The position numbers and the translations under genes are program-made. A model generated the notes under the pieces. It made no database searches. It saw nothing but the letters and a program-made list of their open reading frames with translations, and was not told the DNA's origin. This document shows, piece by piece, positions 19,314 through 30,896 of a stretch of 64,000 bases of DNA (its first letter is position 1; the number at the start of each line of letters is the position of its first letter). Source of the DNA: Pseudomonadota bacterium (lineage in GTDB: Bacteria; Pseudomonadota; Gammaproteobacteria; Acidiferrobacterales; UBA6901); assembly GCA_027364845.1 (NCBI GenBank), contig DAHXOO010000006.1:1-64000 (forward strand), given 5' to 3'.

Positions 19314-19330
19314 TGCACCGGGATAATGCA
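19314..19330. promoter_or_regulatory. Candidate NtrC enhancer site
   Basis: TGCACC-GGGAT-AATGCA, near match to TGCACC-N5-GGTGCA, about 65 bp upstream of the sigma54 element. Confidence 0.45.
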
Positions 19331-19996
19331 TAGCCACTCATCCGTGCTCCATCCTGATGCAGAACCGAGCATGCTTAGCCCGCCTTTCTCAACCGGCGGG
19401 GTTAAGTACGCAAAGTCCCGCGTAAATACACCTCTCTGCCCTGCCTGACAGGTCTTCACTACAACATCCGCCGAGACGGTTCAAGGTTGCGGGCAAGATC
19501 AACCTACCGGGATACCGGCAGCGGTGATGCGCGGGGGCAGGGCCAGGTTCATCTGGGCAAGCAGCATCTGCCGATCGCTCCCGGTTCGGTATAGCACGTG
19601 AGGATGGGTTCCCGACCGTCGGTAGTCACGGAGTGCGCATCGAGTATCTGGGCGACAGCAAACTTATCGTGCACCGCACACAGAGCGATCCCTACGGCGA
19701 GCCATTTTAATTTCGCGCGCGGCGCGATATGCAGACAGTTACTTATGGGGGACGAAGATGCATGCTTCAATGCCATGCGCGAACTGATGGCAGATCCGTC
19801 GTAACGCGAGATCGTCTTTGAGGCTTCGAACATCGCCTATACCTCGCTCAGTTGCACAGAGAGCGTCCACAGTTCAGCCGGGTCGCGCGAGTCAAGTACG
19901 TGCGCAGCAGATAACAGCCGTCGCGTTGGCGGGCCGGACTATGCTTTCCTCGAACAAGCCGATCGGCAAATGCAACACCGGTGCCGTGGTTTCAGA

Positions 19997-20695
19997 TCAG
20001 GCGAGATCAAACACCAACAGCTCTGCGCCTTGGGCCGCATCCAGCCTGAGTTCTGGCTCGCCGGTAATCTGTGCGCCGTCGCCCGCTGCAAGGGTCCGAC
20101 CATCGAGAAATACCGTACCGCGTGCCACCTGCACATACGCCCGCCGCAGCGGCGCCAGCGGGTAGCGAACGTGGTCATTGCCATCGAGTCGGCCGGCATA
20201 CAACGACACATCCTGATGGACAATGACGGAACCGTCGCGTCCGTCAGAAGACGCCACCAATCGCAACCGCCCGGTAAGCTCTTGCGGATCGAAATGACGC
20301 TGCTCGTAGCTCGGCGAAAGTCCGCTTTCACGTGGCACAATCCAGATCTGCAGAAAATGTACGATTTCATCCGATGATGCATTGTATTCGCTATGGCGCA
20401 CGCCCGTGCCTGCGCTCATGCGCTGCACGTCGCCGGGCCGGATTACCGAGCCATTGCCCATGCTGTCCTTGTGCTCCAGCGAGCCTTCCAACAGGTAAGT
20501 GATGATCTCCATGTCGCGATGGCCGTGGGTCGGGAAGCCGGTCCCGGGATTCACCCGATCCTCATTGATAACACGCAAGTGACTGAACCCCATGTGCGCT
20601 GGATCGTGGTAATCGGCAAAAGAGAAGGTATGGTGACTGTCGAGCCAACCGTGATTGGCATGACCACGCGTCGCAGACTGGCGGATTTCAATCAT
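19997..20695 (-). CDS. Pirin family protein (quercetinase-like cupin)
   Basis: SHHTFSFADYHDPAHMGFSHLRVINEDRVNPGTGFPTHGHRDMEIITYLLEGSLEHKDSMG. Confidence 0.93.
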   Translation of the reverse strand: MIEIRQSATRGHANHGWLDSHHTFSFADYHDPAHMGFSHLRVINEDRVNPGTGFPTHGHRDMEIITYLLEGSLEHKDSMGNGSVIRPGDVQRMSAGTGVRHSEYNASSDEIVHFLQIWIVPRESGLSPSYEQRHFDPQELTGRLRLVASSDGRDGSVIVHQDVSLYAGRLDGNDHVRYPLAPLRRAYVQVARGTVFLDGRTLAAGDGAQITGEPELRLDAAQGAELLVFDLA

Positions 20696-20947
20696 GACAG
20701 ACTCCTATTCTCTTGTTTTCACAGAACATACATATCAATCGATCAAGTATTTTATAGCCAAGATGGTGGAGCTTCGCGAAATCTCCCTAAGCAATCGATC
20801 CATCCTGCGCATTGTACACTCGCCGTTCATAATCATTCGCTAATACGTGCGCGCCTATCCATCACGAGACATGGTCTGACACTCCTTGCGCGAAACCACA
20901 AGCCCGAATATCTTGTGGTTCTTCATCCACAACACTGGGGGCATGTT

Positions 20948-21532
20948 ATGGCGGCAGAAGCCTCGAAATTAGCTAACCCTGCACCTCTCGGTCTCGTTGG
21001 CTTCGGACTCACCACAGTAATCCTGAGCTTGATCAACGCCGGTGTATTGCCGGCGGGTGGCGAGCAGGTGGTGATTCCATTAGCCTTTGCGTATGGCGGT
21101 CTGATACAGATGCTCGCTGGCATGCTTGAGTTCCGCACTGGCAATACCTTCGGCACTGTGGCATTCCTCAGTTATGGCGCGTTCTGGTGGTGGTTTGCCC
21201 TTCTGGTCCTGCTCGGTGGCCATGGCATACTCGATTTGTCACAGGCCGGAACCACCATCGGCGTCACACTGATCGGATGGGGCGTTTTCACGCTTTACAT
21301 GTGGATAGCCACTTTCCGGCTCAGCAAGGCACTGTGGTGGGTATTTCTCACCTTGTGGATCACATTATTTTTGCTTGGTTTCGGTGCATTGCTTGGTATA
21401 AAAGGACTGCATGTTGCAGGAGGTTGGCTGGGCCTCGTCTGCGGTTTGCTCGCCATGTACACCAGCTTTGCATTAGTCACGAATGAAACATTCGGCAAAA
21501 CAGTAATACCGGTAGGTGCACCCCATAATTGA
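20948..21532 (+). CDS. satP: Acetate uptake transporter, GPR1/FUN34/YaaH (SatP) family
   Basis: KLANPAPLGLVGFGLTTVILSLINAG family motif, six hydrophobic segments; upstream of acs; start ATG 20948. Confidence 0.9.
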   Translation: MAAEASKLANPAPLGLVGFGLTTVILSLINAGVLPAGGEQVVIPLAFAYGGLIQMLAGMLEFRTGNTFGTVAFLSYGAFWWWFALLVLLGGHGILDLSQAGTTIGVTLIGWGVFTLYMWIATFRLSKALWWVFLTLWITLFLLGFGALLGIKGLHVAGGWLGLVCGLLAMYTSFALVTNETFGKTVIPVGAPHN

Positions 21533-21897
21533 CGAAGGATGGCGTGCTTTTTTGGGCGGCCGCAACAGGCGGCCGCCCGCACCGGCACCCGGAAAACGTG
21601 GCTTCCGAACCACATTCCGCGCACGTCACAGCTTGCATACTCATTCACGTGATCAATTGTGACGACCGCACTGCCGCAACAATGGACACACTGGGAGCGA
21701 CAGAAAAGTTACCGGGAAGATGCGCGGATAGTCACAACGAATTCTGCGCTCCGTAGTGCCCCGCTGAAATAAGGATGCATTATGTTATTTTCCGATCGCG
21801 GGTGAAATCCCGGTTTTGCGCTCGGCAGGATAGCGACGCAACCTTCTCGGGCCCACGCGCTGCGGTTCGCGAAGACAGATAAAGAGAGGTGAAAACC

Positions 21898-23835
21898 ATG
21901 TCAAACGAGAAGATATACGACGTTCCAGCAGCGTTCGCCAAAACTGCCCACATTTCCGCACAGCGCTACCAGGAAATGTACGCCCGCTCGATCGCCGACC
22001 CGGACCGCTTCTGGGATGAACAGGCGAAGGAGCTCCTCATTTGGTCCAAGCCATGGAGCAAGGTTTCCGATTGGGACTACAAAGAGGTCAGCATTCGCTG
22101 GTTCCTCGGAGCAAGACTCAACGCCTGCTACAACTGCGTAGACCGTCACCTGGAAAAGCACGGCGATCAGGTTGCAATCATCTGGGAAGGAGATGACCCA
22201 TGGGCCGACCGCAAGATCACCTATCGCGAGCTGCATGAACAGGTATGTCGTCTGGCAAACGTTCTGAAGAGCCGCGGCGTCAAAAAGGGAGATCGTGTCT
22301 GCATCTACATGCCGATGATTCCGGAGGCAGCCTATGCCATGCTCGCATGCGCCCGCATAGGCGCAGTGCATTCTGTGGTGTTCGGGGGCTTCTCTCCGGA
22401 ATCCCTGAAGGACCGCATTCTCGACTCCGACTGCCGCGTAGTGATTACGGCGGACGAAGCCATCCGCGGCGGCAAGAAGATCCCGCTCAAGAACAATACT
22501 GACAAGGCGGTGATGGCGTGTCAGAACGTGCACACCGTACTGGTCGTCAAGCGCAGTGGTGGCCCGGTGATATGGCACGACAGCCGCGATGTCTGGTACC
22601 ACGAGATGATGGCCAAGGCGGCACGCGACTGCCCGGTCGAGGAGATGGATGCCGAAGATCCATTGTTCATCCTCTACACCTCTGGCTCCACTGGCAAACC
22701 CAAAGGTGCCTTGCATACGACCGGTGGTTATGTATTGTTTGCCGCAATAACACACAAGTACATCTTCGATTACCACGAGGGAGACATCTACTGGTGCACG
22801 GCAGATGTCGGCTGGGTAACCGGACATTCGTACATCGTCTATGGGCCGCTCGCAAACGGCGCCACCACGCTCATGTTCGAGGGCATACCGACCTATCCGA
22901 CCGCATCGCGCTTCTGGGAAGTCATCGACAAACACAACGTCAATATCTTCTATACCGCGCCCACTGCGATCCGCGCCCTCATGCGCGAAGGGGACGAGCC
23001 GGTCAAGCGCACGCGGCGCACGAGCCTGCGCCTGCTTGGGACCGTGGGCGAGCCGATCAATCCCGAGGCATGGGAGTGGTACCACCGGGTGGTCGGCGAT
23101 GCCCGCTGCCCGGTGGTGGACACTTGGTGGCAGACAGAAACGGGTGGAATCCTGATAACACCGCTGCCGGGAGCAACTCGCCTTAAACCCGGCTCTGCCA
23201 CTCGCCCGTTTTTCGGAATAGTGCCAGCATTAGTTGACAGCGAAGGCAAGCTTGTCGAGGGCGCCGGAAGCGGAAACCTGGTGATCACCCGCTCCTGGCC
23301 GGGCCAGATGCGCACCATCTACGGCGATCACCAGCGCTTTATCGACACCTATTTCAAGGCCTATCCAGGAATGTATTTTTCTGGCGACGGCGCGCGTCGC
23401 GACGCTGACGGCTATTACTGGGTCACCGGGCGTGTGGACGACGTGATCAACGTCGCGGGACATCGCCTCGGAACGGCGGAGATAGAAAGCGCATTGGTGC
23501 TGCACGAAGCAGTGGCTGAAGCGGCGGTCGTCGGCTTTCCCCATGACATCAAGGGCCAGGGGATCTACGCCTACGTAACCCTGATGGCCGGGATCGATCC
23601 GAGCGAACAATTGCGCCAGGAACTGGTCATGCTGGTCCGCAGCGAAATCGGCGCCATCGCTACGCCCGACGTCATACAGTGGGCACCAGGGCTACCTAAG
23701 ACGCGCTCCGGCAAGATCATGCGCCGCATCCTGCGCAAGATCGCAGCCAACGAAACGGATTCCCTGGGGGATACCACGACACTTGCCGATCCGGCAGTTG
23801 TCGACGATCTCATCAAGAATCGCATCGGAAAGTAA
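21898..23835 (+). CDS. acs: Acetyl-CoA synthetase
   Basis: [55 protein letters not shown] acylation site. Confidence 0.95.
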   Translation: MSNEKIYDVPAAFAKTAHISAQRYQEMYARSIADPDRFWDEQAKELLIWSKPWSKVSDWDYKEVSIRWFLGARLNACYNCVDRHLEKHGDQVAIIWEGDDPWADRKITYRELHEQVCRLANVLKSRGVKKGDRVCIYMPMIPEAAYAMLACARIGAVHSVVFGGFSPESLKDRILDSDCRVVITADEAIRGGKKIPLKNNTDKAVMACQNVHTVLVVKRSGGPVIWHDSRDVWYHEMMAKAARDCPVEEMDAEDPLFILYTSGSTGKPKGALHTTGGYVLFAAITHKYIFDYHEGDIYWCTADVGWVTGHSYIVYGPLANGATTLMFEGIPTYPTASRFWEVIDKHNVNIFYTAPTAIRALMREGDEPVKRTRRTSLRLLGTVGEPINPEAWEWYHRVVGDARCPVVDTWWQTETGGILITPLPGATRLKPGSATRPFFGIVPALVDSEGKLVEGAGSGNLVITRSWPGQMRTIYGDHQRFIDTYFKAYPGMYFSGDGARRDADGYYWVTGRVDDVINVAGHRLGTAEIESALVLHEAVAEAAVVGFPHDIKGQGIYAYVTLMAGIDPSEQLRQELVMLVRSEIGAIATPDVIQWAPGLPKTRSGKIMRRILRKIAANETDSLGDTTTLADPAVVDDLIKNRIGK

Positions 23836-23954
23836 AAGCCGGTTGCGCACCCGGCAGGGTGAAACTGGGTCAGTTTGCGGCCCGTCATGGCTGCGGCATG
23901 CGCCCGCCACGCGATGCGGGAATACGCGGATCAGCAGGCGGTTACGACCGCCAG

Positions 23955-24346
23955 TCAGCCAATCGTCGATTGCCCCCGGCGCCGTTCGATGCCCAACCAT
24001 GTACGCACGAGCGCCCCGGGACCAGCCGCACGAGCAGAGCGGCCCATCGCCAGGCTTACGATAACGCGGCGTCCGGCGGCACCGTCTGCCATGACCTCCA
24101 GGGCGGTAAGCGCCAACCCCGCCACCAGCGCAAGTAGCCGCCACAGCACTGGATCCAGTGCCCGCTACCAGCGCGCGGTTGCGCCCGTCAGCAGTATGCC
24201 CAGCACCAGGTAGGTGCCCGCATACCACCCCAGCACCTCGCGCATGGCCCCGGCTGTCGGTGCCGGAAGCGGTGGAACCCAGTCGGCGAGCAATACGCTG
24301 TAAGCCGCGACGATCACCAAAAGCTAGGTCCATTTCGAGTTCACCG
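23955..24346 (-). pseudogene. Membrane protein reading frame interrupted by two in-frame TAG codons
   Basis: Minus strand VNSKWT*LLVIVAAYSVLLADWVPPLPAPTAGAMREVLGWYAGTYLVLGILLTGATARW*RALDPVLWRLLALVAGLALTALEVMADGAAGRRVIVSLAMG...: one continuous frame, hydrophobic helices on both sides of the second stop. Confidence 0.45.
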
Positions 24347-24516
24347 GTTCCCCACCATGAATGATGGGATTCGCCCGGGAACGGCTGGGAAAGTGGTATC
24401 ACACCGGAAAGATGCTAGATTTATAAATAAGCCGGTAAAAGAACCAGCCGAAAAATTTTTAAGACAAATAAACAGGTTTATACACCTTCTGCCCCAGGTT
24501 CTCCCAACAAAACCGC

Positions 24517-26145
24517 ATGTGCGCGATGACCCTACAATTCGTCGTTCCGCCGCTGTCAGGTCAGGACGCAGACAACGCCGGCCTTGCCGAAACCGAGCGC
24601 TGGCTCGCTAACCTGCCGGTACTGAATGCCGCCGAATCCAGTTACCAGCTGTTTAACGCGCTTACCAGCCTGAACCGCCAACCGCTGGACGACATGACCC
24701 GGCTCCAGATTCTGGAACTTTACCGCCGGCCTGTTCATGTCATCTGTGCCGAACAGCAGAAGCGCTATCTTGGCCTGCCTGTACCGCTGCCACAAGACAG
24801 CAGGCTGGTGGCGGAACGCGTGCGCCAGTTTCAGGTTGAGATGGCATATGGCTACAAGCGTATCGTTCTCGGCTTCAGCGAGAACCATGGCCGGGACGCA
24901 GAAACGAAATCCGGACTCGCGCTAGCCGTGCAGCGCACAATCCGCTACCTCACAGAAACGCTCGCCAAATCCTATGAGCTCTACACGCCAGGCCCGGAAG
25001 GAACATGGCGCGAGCTGCATCAGCTTTATCTTTATACCGAGGCAGAGGGAATCACTGAACTGCCCGTGACCGACGAACTCAACGCATCCGTCACCCACAG
25101 CAGTATCGGACATGCGTACAAGCAGGCATTGCTGCTCGACTTCAGCGATCCCTACCATCTGCCGGCACAGATGCTGCAGAAAATCTGTCAATACCTCGAC
25201 GCATACGCGCCGCTTGCTCAGATCGTCCCGGTGACGGACACACTCAAGCAAGAGTGCCAATTCCTGGTGAATCTGGGCAATGACCGCGCCGGCGTCACCA
25301 ACACCGAGAACCCGCCGATCACCATGGAATCCCAGTACCGTCTGCTCACCACGGTCTGGCTCACGCGGGCCCTGCACCAACAGCTCAGCGCACTGCAAAA
25401 TGGCGAGCCACCACCGGCCGATGCCCTCGGAAAGGACTTCTACACCAATCGCGGCAAAGAGATGCTCATGCGTCTCATTACCTCATGGGGAGTGAATCCC
25501 AGACGGTATTTTCCGCGAACGCCGAAGGAAGGTGTGAAAATCGAGGTAATCCGCGGAGTCGACAACATAAACCGTTGCGTCAACGGCGGTGCGCCATTCA
25601 TGCTGAGCACAACCGAGGTCGGGCCGCAGCCGGCGCGCGATGAAATCGGCAGGCAGGCCGAAGATCCGAGCACAACCGTAGACCAGAGGGTGGACTCAGG
25701 TGAGCTGTGGGACCTACTCGATGAAAGCGCGGGTGGATTTTCACTCGCACGGGCAAGCACATCCAATCAGCACGTTCACGTCGGAGACCTCATCGCGACC
25801 CGGATCATCGACCAGAAGATGACGCGGGGCATTGCGGTCGTGCGCTGGGCGCGCAGTTCCGGACCAGACCACATCGAAATCGGAGTTGAGCGTCTCGCCC
25901 CCTCAGCGAAACCGGTCGCAGTCGCGGCAGGCAATGCGCCTGGAAGCAGTTTCGCCATGGCATTGCGACTGCCAGAGATCAAATCTTTGCGGATGCCGGA
26001 AACCTTGATCACTCCGTACGGATCGTTCAAACCTCAGCGCATCCTGATTCTGGACGACGGCTACCGTACCTATCAGATACGCGCCATCAAGCTGGTGAAC
26101 CTTACCCATTCTTTCGAACAATTCCAGTTCGCGTTCCTGGAATAA
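24517..26145 (+). CDS. Conserved hypothetical protein, about 540 aa (possibly PilZ/c-di-GMP-related C-terminus)
   Basis: Long ORF with coding-like composition, followed by a strong terminator; family not recognised with certainty. Confidence 0.8.
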   Translation: MCAMTLQFVVPPLSGQDADNAGLAETERWLANLPVLNAAESSYQLFNALTSLNRQPLDDMTRLQILELYRRPVHVICAEQQKRYLGLPVPLPQDSRLVAERVRQFQVEMAYGYKRIVLGFSENHGRDAETKSGLALAVQRTIRYLTETLAKSYELYTPGPEGTWRELHQLYLYTEAEGITELPVTDELNASVTHSSIGHAYKQALLLDFSDPYHLPAQMLQKICQYLDAYAPLAQIVPVTDTLKQECQFLVNLGNDRAGVTNTENPPITMESQYRLLTTVWLTRALHQQLSALQNGEPPPADALGKDFYTNRGKEMLMRLITSWGVNPRRYFPRTPKEGVKIEVIRGVDNINRCVNGGAPFMLSTTEVGPQPARDEIGRQAEDPSTTVDQRVDSGELWDLLDESAGGFSLARASTSNQHVHVGDLIATRIIDQKMTRGIAVVRWARSSGPDHIEIGVERLAPSAKPVAVAAGNAPGSSFAMALRLPEIKSLRMPETLITPYGSFKPQRILILDDGYRTYQIRAIKLVNLTHSFEQFQFAFLE

Positions 26146-26193
26146 TTCCTGCTTCGCTCAGGCCGGGACCATTGACCTGCCAGGCACACAAAC

Positions 26194-26220
26194 AAAAAGG
26201 ACCCCGTAGGGGTCCTTTTT
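26194..26220. terminator. Bidirectional intrinsic terminator
   Basis: aaaaaggaccccgtaggggtccttttt palindrome between converging genes. Confidence 0.9.
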
Positions 26221-26260
26221 GCCTGACGCGCTGAACCTTAAAGTCGATCAGTAACGCGGT

Positions 26261-26725
26261 TCACTCGCCGGTCAGAAAGGCGCGGTCGGCGGATCCTTCC
26301 ACACCCAGCTTCCAGGCACCGCGGGTCTTGGCATAGTGCATTGCGCGATCCACTTCCGCGCTCGATGCGCCATGCTCGATGCTGAGCGTCTGCCCCGGGA
26401 AAATCAGGTCAGGGCCGTGCTTGATCTCGGCACTGTTCGCCTTGTAGATGAGCGGCCATTCGTAGGGATTGCCGTAGATCCCGCTCTGACCAGCGATTGT
26501 CCACAGGCAGTCCCCGTGGTTGACCTCATAGCTCGAGACCAATCCGGAATTCGTGGGTGCTGCCGTGCCTTGGGATTCCGAGGGCTGTGTAGCCGGCGCG
26601 CTCGCTGCCGGTGTCTGCGTCGGAGGCGCCGTCTCCTGCTTCGGTGTCGTCGCGCACGCACCCAAGGTTACGGCCATCGCCACAAACAGAGAGGCCTTCA
26701 TGCCCCCCACCAGCTTGTTACTCAT
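26261..26725 (-). CDS. LysM-domain lipoprotein-like envelope protein
   Basis: Signal peptide with VTLGACATT lipobox-like site; SSYEVNHGDCLWTIAGQSGIYGNPYEWPLIYKANSAEIKHGPDLIFPGQTLSI LysM. Confidence 0.88.
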   Translation of the reverse strand: MSNKLVGGMKASLFVAMAVTLGACATTPKQETAPPTQTPAASAPATQPSESQGTAAPTNSGLVSSYEVNHGDCLWTIAGQSGIYGNPYEWPLIYKANSAEIKHGPDLIFPGQTLSIEHGASSAEVDRAMHYAKTRGAWKLGVEGSADRAFLTGE

Positions 26726-27028
26726 TTTTTGATTCTCCGAAACAGGTTAGTTGTTATTGCAATTGGATCTGTCTACCGAAAAAGCTAGCATTCTGCGCAC
26801 TGCAATGTCAAGAAGATACTGTTTAAAATTCCCTTTTCCTTGAACATTTCGCCAGCGATCGCTGCGATCATGATAGGCTTCTCGAAAGAGCGTATTGCAC
26901 CTAGCATCCACCGAATCCGAAATGCTCATTAACGACTCCATCCACGCGCCTGCGAATGGTACGCCTTACCGTCTTATGAGCGCGGGTATTTGCGCATGTG
27001 GCGCCTGGCGGAACCATACTGGGTGTAA

Positions 27029-28256
<1,228 letters not shown>

Positions 28257-28278
28257 CACCGGCGGCGACATCCGGGCG

Positions 28279-29028
28279 CTATGCGCGCTCCTCCTGTTGC
28301 AGAACACGCAGGAACGGAATCGTCAGACGGCGCTGGGCTGCCAAAGACGCCTGGTCGATGCGATCGAGCAGGCGGAACAAGGCATGCGGATCACGCGGAT
28401 AACGCGACAGGACATAACGCGCCACGTCCTCACTCATGTCCAAGCCGCGGTTGCCTGCCCGCAGACACAGCGCAGCAATCTTGTCGTCGTCGGTCAAGGC
28501 TTGCAGCTGGTACACCAACCCCGCACCAAATCGCGTCGCGAGATCCGGCAGAACCGTCCCGAGGTACGCCGGATTAGCCGTCGCGGTCACCAGCATCAGG
28601 CCCCCAGCTGTGCGCGTGCGTTCATACAGGTGCAACAACGCAGACTCCCACTGGCGGTTGCCGCCGACCACGTGGATGTCGTCGAGGCAGACCAGTGCCG
28701 AGGAGTCCAGACCCTCAAGAACATCGGGCGGAAACGTCGGGATCAATTGCAGCGGCACGTACGCCGGTGCGAGGTCCTGTTCCTGCATCCGGCGAGCCGC
28801 CGCCTCCAGCAGATGGGTCTTACCGCAGCCGGATTCTCCCCATAGGAAAATCTGCTCGAATCCGCCCCGACCACCGTGCGCCGCCGCAGCGGCCACCCGC
28901 TGCACCGCTGTCTTGATGCGCTCCAGGACTTCGCGATTGCGGAGGTCATGGAAATTGTCAAACGACGAAGCATCGCGCAGCCGCACATCGAGGGCAAGCT
29001 GCCGGCCCGCACGCGGCGCCCCACTCAC
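28279..29028 (-). CDS. hda: DnaA regulatory inactivator Hda-like
   Basis: DnaA AAA+ fold without DNA-binding domain: QIFLWGESGCGKTHLLEAA, LVCLDDIHVVGGNRQWESALLHLYERTR. Confidence 0.88.
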   Translation of the reverse strand: MSGAPRAGRQLALDVRLRDASSFDNFHDLRNREVLERIKTAVQRVAAAAAHGGRGGFEQIFLWGESGCGKTHLLEAAARRMQEQDLAPAYVPLQLIPTFPPDVLEGLDSSALVCLDDIHVVGGNRQWESALLHLYERTRTAGGLMLVTATANPAYLGTVLPDLATRFGAGLVYQLQALTDDDKIAALCLRAGNRGLDMSEDVARYVLSRYPRDPHALFRLLDRIDQASLAAQRRLTIPFLRVLQQEERA

Positions 29029-30095
29029 TGCGGCCCCGCTGGTCCAGCGACGGAACTAGACACGCTGCGGTGCGTACGAAAATGGCGGCCTGCCACCGCC
29101 AGGATGGCGGCCCCGGGCAAAGCCAGAAGCACACCCATGAAACCGAAAAGCCGCCCTCCTGCCATGACAGCGAAAATCACTGCAACCGGATGCAGCCCGA
29201 TGCGTCCGCCGACCAGATAGGGGGTCAACACCATACTCTCCAGCGCCTGCCCGATACCAAAGACCATACCGACCCAGGCCAACACGGAAATATGCTGGAA
29301 CTGCAGCCACGCGGCCAGCCCGGCGGTCACGAGACCCGTGATGAATCCAAGGTAGGGAACAAAACTCGCGATGCCCGACAACAGCCCGATCGGCAGCGCC
29401 AGATCAACCCCGACAAGCCAAAGCCCCAGCGAATACACCAGCGCCAGTACCAGCATGACGGAAAGCTGACCACGAAGCAGAGCGGCAAGAACCTTGTCGG
29501 TCTCGCGGGCTATTGCAACTACCGTGTCACGGCTGGCGCTCGGAAAGATTCCCGGCGCCCGTTCGAGGATACGGTCCCAGTCGCGCAGCAGATAGAACGT
29601 TACAACTGGAATCAGCACAAGATTCAGCATCCAGCCGGCAAGACCAGCCCCGGAGCGGGTCACATAGCCCAGAAACAGCCCTGCCACGCTACCCAGATCA
29701 CGCCAGTGCCCGGCGAGTTCGCTTTTCAGTGTGTTCACATCCAGGTGCCATGGACCACCTGTAACCCGGTCGATCCATGGCAGCCACTGGTTCTGAATCA
29801 GGGCCAGATAATCGGGCATCTTCGCAGCGAAGGCAGTCAGCTGTCCTTGAATCTGTGGAATAAGCCCCACGATCAGGCCCACCAGGACTAGGATAAACAG
29901 CGCAAATACCAGCGTCACACCAAGGATACGCGGAACACGCCAGCGCTCCAGCCGCGCCACCAGCGGGCTGGCAACATAAGCCAGGAGAGCGGAAAACAAG
30001 AATGGCGTCAGCACTGGGCCTAGCAGACGCAGCAATATCCCCGCGGCGCCAATCCCCAGCATCCACCACAGCCACGAGAACTGCGTCCGGGTCAT
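29025..30095 (-). CDS. AI-2E/PerM family transporter
   Basis: Multi-TM; LLGIRLLGPVLTPF-type N-terminus, PLVARLERWRVPRILGVTLVFALF; overlaps hda start. Confidence 0.88.
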   Translation of the reverse strand: MTRTQFSWLWWMLGIGAAGILLRLLGPVLTPFLFSALLAYVASPLVARLERWRVPRILGVTLVFALFILVLVGLIVGLIPQIQGQLTAFAAKMPDYLALIQNQWLPWIDRVTGGPWHLDVNTLKSELAGHWRDLGSVAGLFLGYVTRSGAGLAGWMLNLVLIPVVTFYLLRDWDRILERAPGIFPSASRDTVVAIARETDKVLAALLRGQLSVMLVLALVYSLGLWLVGVDLALPIGLLSGIASFVPYLGFITGLVTAGLAAWLQFQHISVLAWVGMVFGIGQALESMVLTPYLVGGRIGLHPVAVIFAVMAGGRLFGFMGVLLALPGAAILAVAGRHFRTHRSVSSSVAGPAGPQ

Positions 30096-30697
30096 CGCGG
30101 ATCGCGCTCCGGCCGCTCGTCCGACGGACGAGACGCAGTCGACGAAGTCTTGGCCGGGGTAATATCCTTCATCACTCCCCAGGTCCACAAATAGTGCACG
30201 CCACTCGCGACCGTTGTGGCGAGCACAGCATAGTCGAGGACACGATCTGCGCCGGCAAGCGTGAGGCCCATGGCCTGTTGCGCGAGAATGACGCAGATCA
30301 GCGAAATCTGCATGAACGTGTTGAGCTTGCTGAGATAGCTGGGGCGCATGGTTACCGGCCCGAACAGCGAAGTATAGGCAAGATAGCCACCAACGATCAG
30401 CAGATCGCGAAACGCCACACCGAGCATGAGCCAGAACGGAATATACTCGAGCACGGTTAGCATTACATATGCGCTGACCAGAAGAATCTTGTCCGCCGCC
30501 GGATCCAGGATTGCACCGAGGCGGCTGGTCATGTTGAGGCGCTTCGCCAAAAAGCCGTCGAGCGCATCGGAAATGCCCGCGACCAGGAAAATCGCCAGCG
30601 CCGTCCCGAAATGGCGGCCCTTGAGCGCCAGGATCAGCACCGGCACCAACGCTATCCGCGACAGGGTAATGGCATTAGGCAGCTGCGACAGATTCAT
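30092..30697 (-). CDS. CDP-alcohol phosphatidyltransferase (PgsA-like)
   Basis: Signature [27 protein letters not shown]. Confidence 0.9.
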   Translation of the reverse strand: MNLSQLPNAITLSRIALVPVLILALKGRHFGTALAIFLVAGISDALDGFLAKRLNMTSRLGAILDPAADKILLVSAYVMLTVLEYIPFWLMLGVAFRDLLIVGGYLAYTSLFGPVTMRPSYLSKLNTFMQISLICVILAQQAMGLTLAGADRVLDYAVLATTVASGVHYLWTWGVMKDITPAKTSSTASRPSDERPERDPR

Positions 30698-30896
30698 AGG
30701 TTTGGGAACCAGCTTCAGCTATAGGTCGGGAACCGGGAACCGCACCCACCGGGGCGCTTCCTGGCGGGTCGGCCACGCGCAAATGGACCGTGTTTCCGCG
30801 GCTGCACCCACGCTATGCGAAGCCATGGAGGGAAGTCAAGGTTTGCAGCGATGTCCGCGGCGGCCTACCATTGCCGTCCATGCCCTGGAGGCTTTC

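Noticed and set aside
21548-21578. Hairpin after satP as an intrinsic terminator
   Set aside because: T-tract precedes rather than follows the hairpin on the plus strand, and the minus strand has an A-tract after it
21901-23085. 394-aa minus-strand ORF
   Set aside because: Antisense to acs
24160-24340. In-frame TAG codons as programmed recoding
   Set aside because: No positive evidence for suppressor machinery; pseudogenisation is simpler. Reported only as a low-confidence pseudogene
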